DNA of 64,000 bases from Diprion similis (taxonomy: Eukaryota; Arthropoda; Insecta; Hymenoptera; Diprionidae): contig NC_060110.1 of NCBI RefSeq assembly GCF_021155765.1, forward strand, positions 18,188,001 through 18,252,000, given 5' to 3'. Position 1 is the first letter of the stretch; every line of letters begins with the position of its first letter. A program made the translations under genes and the position numbers. The notes beneath the pieces were generated by a model. The model worked only from the letters and a program-made list of their open reading frames with translations. It searched no databases and was not told where the DNA came from. Below, piece after piece: positions 11,789-22,700 of the stretch.

Positions 11789-12945
11789 AATCGTTCAGTC
11801 AATAAGGAAAGAACTTCCTCTTGTAGATAAAAAAATTCCTGACTTACGTTTTCAATCACGTCGAGAAGCGAGAATTCTAATTTCAAGAAAGTTACACTAT
11901 TGTTATTCCGAATTGCGACGGCCGCGGTCGTTTATAGTGTCAACGAGGTACGAATGTATGTGGATCAAATTTTTCACTGTTTTACACGAAAGTGAAGCGA
12001 ATACTTACAATTAGTTGCTTTTGAAATACTCCAAGTAGATTTTATACCATAAATAAGAAATCTAGCTCTGGGTAAAAAATGAAAATTATTTTTCGTCATA
12101 GTAATGTTGAACTTATTGTTAGACGTAAAGTAATAGATTGTTAAAATTCGGGATTTAAGGTAAAACAAATGATTTTACGCAATATAACACCATCCAGTGA
12201 GTATCACAAAAAGTAATTGGTAAAATTCGTGATTCAACGCGAAACAACTGATTGCAAATTCAAATGAATACAACGCTTTCCCGACACGCATCGCGTGATA
12301 AAATGATCGCCTGGTGTGTCTTCGCAATAGCTTTTAATTAGATACTTTCGCGAATTTAAATAATCATTATGTGATGACTTTATTCCTCCGAAATCACTCG
12401 CAGCTACCAATAAATAATTGTCTTTACCTCTCCGTATATTTTCTTTTATTCATTCAATAATTCTTAGTCCATGTTAATCCCTCATTCAACTAAAGACCTT
12501 ATTTATTTTTTCCTTTTTTTATGACGAATCATGAAAACACACCGTCTTGGTATCTTCACAATATATTTATTAACATTTATACAGTCCCTCAGAATTTTTT
12601 GAAGCCAAAATATGTAGCTTGGAATCGACTTTACAGCCTTCGAAAGACATACGCGTGTAAGTTGGTCATAAGGTGGCGGGACAAGGTTTGTGGTGCACTT
12701 GAACAGTAAGAGGTATCGATTAAATTCAAAATAGGTACATGAGATTATAGTTTATTCGTGAATCACAGATATAAAAACTTTTGTCACAGATTAAAATAAG
12801 ATAACATTCAGCCCGTTCACGGGTGCATGTGAACGTGATAACTGATTAATAGCGAGAACGAAGAATATGCACTTCGTGAATTTCTCAGATTATCCATTCG
12901 TGTTCAAAGAGACATAGGGTTGAAATTTATCGCGTGACTTGTCAT

Positions 12946-14415
12946 CTACGCTTTAGGCTTCGGTACAATCTGTTCAATCTCGGCTTTGAGCTGCTTGGTG
13001 GCTTGAACAGTAAGCTCAACCGCCATTTTCGCCAGATTGGCAACATCTTCCTTGATTGGCTCGGCGTCTGCACTGACAGTCTTTACAACCAATTCCGACT
13101 GTTTCACTATAGCGTTCAATCCGTCGACGAATTTGCCCTGAAGTTTGGTAATTTCTTCCTTGGCGAGTGGGATCTGAGCTGAGATGTCCTCCGTGGCTTT
13201 GGTCAGTACCTTCCTGATGTCATCCCATCTATCTTGAACCTCAGAACCCTTGGCCTTCAACTAGAAGCAATTAAATTCGCCCTTAAACTCTCGGTTCTAA
13301 AGTATCTCAATTTCGACACACCATCATCGACATCAATTAATCTTTTGTGAATAACCATGCACCCGACAAACTGAAATTTCGTGCAAATCGTTAGTGTCCG
13401 AAGAGTATTCAAGGAATGAATATAGCGATGTACTTTTAGAGTAATCAAATCGTTATTCAATCTTAGATTCAATTTGGAACAATTGTGCGAATCTATGATC
13501 AAATCTTAAGTTCAAAGGTCTATCACCGTCTATCGAGTCCATCACTGATATTCATACTAGGCTCAGTTTTCGCCAAGTCAAAATAAATTATGCATTCGAG
13601 AAAAATCGGTACGTTATCAACAAATTTGCGGCGCAATTGGCACGTTTTATCGTTCCAAGATTAATTCACGTAAACTTTTTTGCAATGAAGTTAATCGAAA
13701 GGTTGCTCATAAAATAACGAATGTAATTCCAGTCTTAGTCAAACATCTGTTACAGTATGCAAGCATTTTTACGTTATCTAAATAGTGGATCAGAGTCTTG
13801 AGAAACACTTCCAACTTTAAGAGCAGTGTTTGTAGAATGGATTCTTTATAAGGGTTGGATTATGTTTGAAAAGTTGATGAATGAAAAAACGTTCAAATTT
13901 TCCAGAGAGCGACGGAGGAACATGCCCGAATGCAATTTTCTTCCATCCATTTTATACGATCGGTGATCGATTCAGCCACCATGCGTGCACTATAAATTTT
14001 CACAGGCATGAGGAGAACAATCACGGTCAAATTAAGCGTAGCCTCTCTCTCAATCCGCATAAATTGGGATCAGAATCACAAGCCAAGTACAGGCCAGCCT
14101 AAAGTGCCAGAGATCATTGCTAGAGGTTCGGTTAAAACTCACTTTGTTGTTCATATCAGCAATGTATTTCTGGACGGTGGTGACGAAGACCGAGCTACGT
14201 TCCTTCAGAGCTTCGACAACGGCTTCTTGGTTGGGGCGAATCAAGACATCACTGAGGTCGGTACCAAGCTTCATGATGTCGGTTTGAGCCTTAGTTATCA
14301 ATTCGACCACGGATGTGGGTTGGGAAACACTTTGTTTCGGGGTCGGCACATGGGTCTGGCACTCGCAGAGAGCCAAACCGGCGATGAACGTCAGGATGAG
14401 AGTCGAACACTGCAT
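12946..14415 (-). CDS. Secreted helical protein, paralogue B (two exons)
   Basis: Exons 14415-14143 (91 codons) and 13260-12946 (104 codons plus stop). Donor aacaaa|gtgagt, acceptor ttgcttctag|ttg, phase 0, 195 residues. The start ATG opens a signal peptide (MQCSTLILTFIAGLALCEC). The mature chain is rich in Ala, Val, Lys and Glu, with heptad-like amphipathic helices (ELITKAQTDIMKLGTDLSDVL; VKQSELVVKTVSADAEPIKE). It has a Lys-rich end (VPKPKA) and essentially no Cys. It appears to be the less altered of the pair: exon 2 has one copy of the unit duplicated in paralogue A and keeps the full C-terminus. Exon 1 is the same length in both. The all-helical profile resembles exchangeable apolipoproteins, but I do not claim homology. 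Confidence 0.8.
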
Positions 14416-14481
14416 ATTGCTGGTTTCTAGCTGGACCTGGGTCAACCAAGAGACTAATGCGAGATCCGAGTTTGCAGGATG

Positions 14482-14489
14482 CTTATATA
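14482..14489 (-). promoter_or_regulatory. TATA box of paralogue B
   Basis: Minus-strand TATATAAG, 74 bases before the ATG, in the same context (CATCCTGCAAACTCGGATCT) as the TATA box of paralogue A. Confidence 0.65.
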
Positions 14490-15080
14490 GGTCACCCTTA
14501 TCAACGACGTCGAGGACTAAGAATGCACTATCTCTATTACCTATTATATATCTCTAGACCCCCTGTGCGCCTCTCTATGCCGAGTCACTGTGCATACTTT
14601 TCCAAAGTGCAGGTCTAGATTCCTAAGATACTTTCCGCTAGTCAATATCAAAGTACGCCTTACTCTGTCATGTGGAAAATAAACAAACACGATTCACACA
14701 CCACAAACGCAATGTGTGACTACTACAACGTTGCGTACAAACTATAGCAGTTCTGTATTAATGATCGTTCGCGCAATAAGGGAAGAAAGTCCACTTGAAG
14801 ATAAATAAAATTTGTGACTTATCAGAACGGCTGACGTCACAGTCGGCTTGAATCATACTCGGCTTGTTTTCAATCACATTAATAAACGAGAATTATATCT
14901 ACATGAAAATTACAATATTATAATTCCTGATTACGGCAGTTCGCAACCGGCGTTTATAATTTCAACGACGTATGAATGGATGCAGATACCATTTTTCTCT
15001 ATTTTATACGACAATACAAAGAATGCTCATTTGCCTTTGCAATAGTGTGAGTAAATTTTCTACCATAAACGAGAAATATA

Positions 15081-16931
15081 GATCTAGATACAAAAAAAAT
15101 CTGTTTTGTAGCTAGAGTGATCATAAAATCTAATATGAATCTGCTGATCTTCTTTATTGTAGTCACACGTAAGAAAGCATATTCTTTTGTAACAATTACA
15201 ATAATTTGTTATTGAATTAAACGGACAAATTTAATGTTTCTCTATACCCAGAAAATGTAGTATTGCCAACTGAAGCACACTAAACATTTACATGTACTGC
15301 GTTTTCTTATAATTGTAGTGATATAAACCGTTATTGTAACAATACCCGCATTTTACCCGAAGTTTCTAGTGAATATACTAGATGAAATTTTTCCCAGTGC
15401 GGTGCTGAGCTACAAAATTCAGAAATACCAAAAATTATTTCCTCGTGATAATTAAATCTAAAATAAAAAATTGCGTTCAGAAACTACTACGTATTAATAT
15501 CAATGGCTCAAATTACAACAGGTGTCTTATTTCCTTTTGCTACAACTACTAAATATGTGACTTTGAAGAAAAAAACAGTCTATTTTTTTGGACCAGTCTA
15601 CTGTAGATAGTAGATTCGATTATTATTATAAGCGATAAGAGTGCACTTGGACCTTTAAATAAGCATGGAATATTTCCTGTAGCACCTAGTCATCGTATAG
15701 AACAAACGGCTCGCACGTTGCACATAATGATACCATTGTTCGTTAAAGCCAAAATTCGAACGTAATCTGGCCAGTATAAATGGCAATTCAATTAGTGGTG
15801 ATTCATGCAAACTCAAAGCTGCAGTAGCGTATAATATTTGCTCGGTCAACTGTTGCATAAATTTACGTCTTCCGACATTTTTCTTATTTAGAGATAAATT
15901 TTCAGCTGAAATCATCCTCACACGTGCGACTCGGTTGCACAATTTCCATGAAATTATCTCCGTTCTTTACAGCTTCCGGCAACGCATTTTTGTCCCTCGA
16001 TTGATCGAGGGATGTGGCATTGAAATACGACAAGCAGGTGATCAGCGGATTTATGTAATTCCAGCTAGCTGTGACCTCGGAAATTTTGTAATCAGGACAG
16101 CGTTGCTGGTCAATTTGCAAATTTCTCGGGTGCAATGAGAACGTTATACTCTAATTGCGTAACTCGTTGCAGCCATGATGCCGACTACAGGACTGTTATT
16201 TATCTAGCTATCACTGACTTGTATGAAGTTCACGATGCTTTGTCACGATTTTACTAACACAAACAAGAGTGTCCAAAGTCCACTGATAATACACATAAAT
16301 GACCACGAATTTAGCTGGCCATTGTTTTCGAGTCTAGCCGCATTGTTTATACAATACCCGACGCAACAAGTGTCGCATATTTTTATCGGAGGAACTGAAA
16401 CGTTATACTTCGGTTAAATGGAAAGGTTATATACATTTATTTCTACAGACACGTGGAGACTTGACCCAGGGTCGAGGATATTGCTCGCTAACGTTGATAA
16501 AAATTCATACCGATATCGAATCTCAACTTGCTGATTGACTAGAGTAAATCTAATTATGAAGTATCATTTTCGTAGTCGGATTTTTATCCAGTTCTATACG
16601 AATTATACACATGTTGCGATTTTTCATAAATTTCCAGTTTTCTAATAACAATTTCGCTTCGTTTACAGATTTATAACTTTCGTTTGCAACGTAACGCAGT
16701 ATCGAAAATGGAATGAAATAAATGGGTATAAGTGGTTTGGGTTATACTGACGGTTGAAGGCATACTCAATTTTACATAGTCGAATATCTCATTCAGTTTA
16801 TTTAACATCAGCTATACATTTGAGTCCTGAAAAATGTCTAATGCTTTCTTTTGAAAGTAACTACTATTACATTTTAATATTAATTGACGGATTTTGCGAT
16901 GCCTCGTGGAGTTTCACGTGCCATTCTTGAT
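15081..16931. other. Intergenic stretch with weak open frames
   Basis: Two overlapping minus-strand frames lie at 15655-15942 and 15902-16135. They differ in frame, and the second has no ATG. They may be a decayed gene, but I could not connect them with splice sites. Otherwise AT-rich and featureless. Confidence 0.4.
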
Positions 16932-17683
16932 TTACTGTTTCCCTGTTTGAGAATCCTCTGTTTTGGGAGTCAATGCAGCAACACTCTGTTCAAAAGTCTT
17001 CTTCGCGTTTTCGGCCAGCCCTTGGAATCCTTGAGCGACTTTTTGAACGTTGGGATCCTCCATGAATTTACCCATGTTTGCCGCAACATCCGTCGCTGTC
17101 TGATTAACGTAAGTTAACAGTTCATCCACAAAGTTGGGCTTTTCCTCGTTTCCTTCAGGTACTGGGCTTGCCTAAAAACATTATAACAAATCATAAGTAG
17201 AAACAGTTTTGCAAGCAATTTCGATATCAAGATAGCATTATGGGATATATAGTTTTTACCATTGTAAATTTTATTATATTTATTCTACAGGTTGTCTGCG
17301 TTGCTGATAATGAGTTTTAATCTGAAAGCTACCTTAAAACATCGCAAAAACTTTCAGGAGAGACGGTAATTGTTTTTAAACTAAAGGTCGCAAAAGTTCG
17401 TACGATGATCGGTGTAGAAAAAAGAGATGGAAAAGTAACTATTGCTCTACTACTCTCCGTTAGATACAGTAAACCTTTGACAAAATCTTTTCATAAAAAT
17501 ACAAAACTCGAATCTGATTTGTGAAGCGTTTATTAAAAAAAAATTCAATCTTATGAATAGTAATAAAGAAATGAAATGTATTTAAACCACAAATTATTTG
17601 AAATTTAATTGTAAAAGATAGTTTACCTGCAATACGTAGACAAAGCAGACGACCAAAAGGGCGGCGAAGAAAAAGCGAGCCAT
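16932..17683 (-). CDS. Small secreted helical protein of unknown family, two exons
   Basis: Exons 17683-17627 (19 codons) and 17171-16932. Donor ttgcag|gtaaac, acceptor tgtttttag|gca, phase 0, 98 residues. Exon 1 is a signal peptide (MARFFFAALLVVCFVYVLQ). The mature part begins ASPVPEG and is a short acidic amphipathic helical chain (VDELLTYVNQTATDVAANM; VQKVAQGFQGLAENAKKTF), free of Cys and ending in a polar tail. Its composition resembles insect apolipophorin-III-like or other small helical haemolymph proteins, but at 98 residues it is too short for a five-helix bundle. Family unrecognised. It belongs to the same-strand run of small secreted genes. Confidence 0.75.
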
Positions 17684-18828
17684 TTTAAGACAATGATTGA
17701 TTTCTGTCCTACTCGGAGTCTAACGATCAACTGAACAGCTTCAAGAACGAGTTGCGACTAAATCCACTACGTACGGGTCAGAGGTTGCGGAGACATCAGC
17801 AGATCCACAGCGCAGACGTGCAGCTAATCATTCGTCGATCACGCCGAAATCCAATAAGCTTAGCTTGCCTTGATCACCATTGGTTCCTTTTAAGTCTTAT
17901 CTGTTTCGGAAGTTTTATATTTTATGATTTTGACTCATACGTACAGCTATACTCCTCCTCCCCCCCCCCCCTTGCCCCTTCGTTCTTGGTCCTGTATTGG
18001 AAAAAAATAATCATACATCCTCATTATACGGACAAAGTGTTATAATTTTACGTTATATAACTGATTCGTAATCTAAGAAGTGTAAAATTTTCTGGTTATG
18101 AAACCAAGTCGACATCTCGAAGTAACATTTAATCTTTTTTTATACGACAACGCGATAAATTTAGTACGGAATATGGAACTCTGAATATTCTGCAATCCAT
18201 AATTTGCTATTTATCATTTTCGTAATTGGAAATATTTCGCCATGAGTTTTATGACAGCCAAGGTATTTTAGAAAATTCATCCGCAATATGACTTTACACC
18301 TGCGAATATTTTCAACGCTGAATTGTTCTAATAATAACCTTAACTAGGTTGATTTCTCCAGTTATCAATTTTTTTTAATAATAACGAATAAAAATGTGCA
18401 TAACAGAGACAAGCCCATTATTTTCATTTCATTTTTTGAGCACATATGAATTATAAAAAATAGACTATATGATTCCTCGTTCGAAAATTTATTGAAAATA
18501 AGCATTTTTTTCCGAACAAAACTAGCAATGCCTCCTGAATATCAGTTTATACTGCGCCACAGTTATCAGTGTTCGGCTTACGTTGCAAACAAAAGTAATC
18601 TCCGTCTGTCTCGTCACGAACCGAAAATATTTACACAACATAGGAAATAGCTTTGCTAGAAATCATCCTGAAAAACGTTTTTAAAATGATTAATACAACA
18701 CTGAACTAAATACAGGTAGGTAAGTAACAACAATTGATGTTCAAAAATGTTTTATCCAAATCATTTGCAGATATAACAATATTGATTTATGATTTTCGTA
18801 ATCACATTTCACTTTTGACACAGTTTGT
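17684..18828. other. Intergenic stretch
   Basis: AT-rich, with a C-run at about 17960-17972. No supported gene seen. Confidence 0.5.
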
Positions 18829-19113
18829 TCAATTTGCTGGGGGATTTTCGATAGCTGCCACGGACATCTCCCGCTTTCTCGCTCTCTTCAACTCTGCCTT
18901 TGTACCAGAGTATATGGTGTCCAAAACTCCAAGAAACAATTCCAAGATCGGTCGATTTTGTTGCTCGAAATTACTCTCGGGAATTGTCTTCTTTTCCGGA
19001 CGTCTTTTGGGTAGCTCGATCGAATCCTCGGAACTCCATGAATCGGCAAAGGTAGAAATGATAATACACGACAGTGCAACGATAAAAATACAATAACGAA
19101 GAACGGCCATCAT
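18829..19113 (-). CDS. Small secreted basic protein of unknown family, single coding exon
   Basis: ATG-ATG at 19113-19108, 94 residues to the stop at 18829. The N-terminus MMAVLRYCIFIVALSCIIISTFADS is a strong signal peptide. The mature chain is Ser/Glu-rich, then basic (KRRPEKK), then has one hydrophobic helix (ILELFLGVLDTIYSG) and a basic stretch (KAELKRARKRE). The dibasic sites could be processed, giving a possible peptide precursor, but no repeated or amidated peptide is visible. An acceptor-like tttaatctgcag just before the ATG suggests a 5' UTR intron. TATA-like TATAATA lies near 19168. Function unknown. Confidence 0.55.
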   Translation of the reverse strand: MMAVLRYCIFIVALSCIIISTFADSWSSEDSIELPKRRPEKKTIPESNFEQQNRPILELFLGVLDTIYSGTKAELKRARKREMSVAAIENPPAN

Positions 19114-19738
19114 TTTTGACCTGCAGATTAAACGATCGATCAGTCGTTGAAACAAGCTACGGCGGTATTATACAAGTTTCGCTGACTGAACTGTTCATAA
19201 GGTACTGCTTACCTTGAAGAAGCATTATTGTTAACATATTGTATCTAAAGAGCTAATTCAGCACATTTTTTTTCCATGCCGATGTTTCACTGTGTTTACC
19301 CTACCACGCTAACGTTCCAAGAAGGCACACTTTACTCTACGTCTTATTAAGCCAAATTCTTATGATCATGTAGAATATTTTTCCGAATGTAGTATACACC
19401 TATAAAATGTTGTACAAAGTTGAAACTGCGGGAATAGAGGGTAGAGAAATGCCTGTTTCTAATGTGGTTTTCATACAGTCGATGCTGCGGTTAAGAGTAG
19501 GCAACAAAAGGATAAGAAAGAGAAGAAAAGGAGGAGAACAATAATTGCTTTGACACATGTGCAATAAAATTCATATATACTTCTTCAATTACTGTGTACA
19601 CTTTTTTCACTATTTAATCTGCAGAGTAAACAATACACCAGTAGCGTACTACGTTTGTCGTATCAAAATACGAGCTTGTGCTTCTGTTTCAACTTTTATG
19701 CCAGTTATAGCATAACGAATTATACTAATCGTCTATTT

Positions 19739-22700
19739 CTACGTATCACAAGGCATAGCTGAAGACTCTATAAGAGCATCGATGATGGCACGATCTGGCT
19801 TTGAAAATTTGTCCTCAGTTACTGTCCAAATTCTGGTCGCATTTGCAAATACTTGTGTCACATCTGCCAAGTTTGTAAGATAAAAAGTCACGGGGCTGGA
19901 TAAGTCCTGAATTGTGGCAAGAAGAGCATCCCCGTTTTTAGTCTCAATGGCCACAGCATCTCCAGGCAGAACATTCTGTCCATCGAGCGCTGCAACTACG
20001 TCTGATCGTGGTAATCTTACGTAAGTAGATCCCAGCACCACATCTGTTGGCGAAATCGAGCCTGCTGTAGAGATTTGACTCAACTCCGTCTCCACTGTTT
20101 TCAGAGTACTGATCAGCTTTTGCAATATTACTGAGCTGGAATTCGAACTTAAGCCGGAACTGAGCTGTGACAATAATGATGTTAGAATAACGGATATATC
20201 TGGTGTGGTATCATTATCATTCGTGTATCTGAACGTGCCAGATTTGATCGTATCTTGACTGCCGTCAGGATTCGTCTTGAAATTGGCTGACTGAATGGAG
20301 TAAGTTCCGGTCCTTACAGTGCCCGTTTCCGGATCTGTTTGTGTAAGTGTTCCTGTTCCAACGGTGTTCAACTCCCCGGCATCGCCTTTGACTCGAGTCA
20401 AGTGATCGTCGAACGTGAATTTTGCTCCGTTTATAATAGCCAGCGTTGGGTCGGTGCTAGTTGAATTCGTACTGGAGTGCAAAGAGTCGACATAAATAAG
20501 GCCAGCGGTCTTCAGATCCACACTTCCGTCAGGATTATTAGTGTTAGAGGCCTCCTGGATCAGGTAAGTTCCTGAAGTATACTCGTTCGTGTTTGGGTCC
20601 TTGATGTTGTAAACTCCCGTTCCAACCAGTCCGTTGCTACGAGGTGTTGCAAAGATATGATCGTCGAATAGAAAGTATCCGCCATCACTCAAGGGAGTGG
20701 GCTCTGCGGCGGGGGATGTAGAACAGAATTTGGTCACATACATCGTTCCGGATTTAATCTTGTCTATACTGCCGTCCGAATTGTTTTTAGAAACGCTCGT
20801 CTCAATCACGAAGCTTCCAGTCACGGAGCTACCAGTTTTGGGATTCGTCAGAGTGTACGTTCCGTTTTCCGTCGCCGTGAAAGCTCCGCTATCTTCGACG
20901 ACTACGCTCACGTGATCTTGGATTTCGAAGTAGGCTGGGTCTGAGGTGCTCGTGGTACCGCCGGAAGCATCATCGGGCAAGTTAATGGTCAATGTGCCCG
21001 ACTCAATGACGTCGATCACGCCTGGCGTACTCGACGTTGCCGAATACTCGTCTACTTCAACATTTCCAGACCAAGAAACGTTTGTCACAGGATCTGTGAA
21101 ACTGAACCTTCCAGTTTGAGTAAGGTTCACAATGTTCCCTTCGGAATCCAACTGCAGCACCACGTGCTGGTCCAATATGAAAGCTGCACCATCGATCATT
21201 ATAGTTGGAGGATCGACTGTATCAACCGTGGAATCATTCGTCGAATTCGAGAGAATGTTGACAGGGACTTTTAAAGTTTCGATTAATTCCGTCAAAGACG
21301 CGGTCAAATCATCGATTGCGGATGCTGTAGAATTGTCAATTGGAAATTGAGCAAACTTCAGAATCTTAGTTGAGTGATCAGTATCTTCCATCGACACGAT
21401 ATTGCTTATCACATAATTCAGTGATTCTACCTCATCAGTTTTGGGATTTAAATAAATCAATTTCCCATTGCCAGTAGTGCTGACACCCCCATTGCTATCC
21501 GTTACGCTAACTAAGTGATCGTTGATCGTAAAACTCGATCCACTTGCGATGTAGGGTATCATGGAGCCAACCGTGGCTGGATCAGGGTTAGAACCGTCGG
21601 GGTGAATCACGCCTGTCATCGTTGAATTTACACTTCCATCTGTGTTGTTTATGGTCACAATATCTTGAATGACATAGGTTCCCGACGTGGACACATCATT
21701 CTCAGGATCTTTCATATTGTATACTCCAGTACCATAATTTCCATCACTGTCCGCTACTGGGAAGATCTTATTGGTGAATAAAATGTACCCGTTGTTTTTT
21801 TCAGGAGAGGGTTGTTTGGGAGATGTGGTGCCAGGCTCGTTAACAGATAAGAATCCAGACTTCACGGTTTCGATGGTACCGTCTATATTCGTCTTGGAAA
21901 CGCTGTTTTCGACTATGAAACTCCCAGATTTCAAATCACCTGTAGTAGAATCCTTCAATGAGTAAGTTCCTGCTTCGTTTGTCGTTAAGAAACCGTTCAC
22001 GTCAATAGCCGAATTTATTTGGTCTATAATTGTGAAGTATCCTCGAACATTAACATTTAAGTTACAGAGACTGTCATCCATCGGGTATACGTCGACCCAT
22101 CCCATCTCTGAGATATTGGTCATGCCAGAAGCTGTATTCTGTGTTAAAACTTTCTCAACCTCGAAATTTCCGCTCCATGCTTCATTTGTTTGCGGGTTCA
22201 AAAAATAACATGTGCCCATCACAATCTGATTGATGACATTTCCAGCGTCATCCAACAGTGGAGTGACGTTTTTGTGGATGATGAAAGGTGTACCGTCACC
22301 GACTATGGATGTTGCGTTATAGACTGAATATTGACTGGTACTTTTGGAATCAGGATCGGTCTGATTGGTCAGTCCTGATTCAATCTTTTTGATGAGAGAT
22401 GGGAGCACTTTTATCAAATCCCGTACAATTTCCGTAGGATCTGAAGGATCACTGGCGGAATCGGACAAATCGCTGGATGGGTCAGACGAATCGCTGGTTG
22501 AAGTAAGCGGATCAGAGGTTGAAGTAAGCGGATCAGAGGTTGAAGTAGGCGGATCAGAGGTTGAAGTAGGCGAACCGCTAGTTATGGTAGTCAGTCCCGA
22601 TTTAATCTCTTTGATGAGAGATGGGAGCACTGTTATCAAATCCCGTACAATTTCCGTAGGATCTGAAGGATCACTGGCGGAATCGGACAAATCGCTGGAT

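Larger units (their letters stand above)
8611..12060. repeat. Segmental duplication, copy A
   Basis: Includes paralogue A, its intron, promoter and upstream flank. It matches copy B (about 12661-15080) with a shift near 3.9 kb. The match covers intron sequence (gtattcaaggaatgaatata), the 3' flank (cagtaagaggtatcgatt-like) and a distal upstream block (ataaggaaagaac). Confidence 0.75.
12661..15080. repeat. Segmental duplication, copy B
   Basis: Second copy, containing paralogue B. It lacks the 0.9 kb segment found upstream of paralogue A. Direct orientation, tandem arrangement, with about 0.6 kb of unrelated AT-rich sequence between the copies. Confidence 0.75.

Noticed and set aside
15655-16135. 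Two overlapping minus-strand frames (95 and 77 codons)
   Set aside because: Different frames, no ATG for the upstream one, and no usable splice pair joining them. Possibly a decayed gene, but not supportable.
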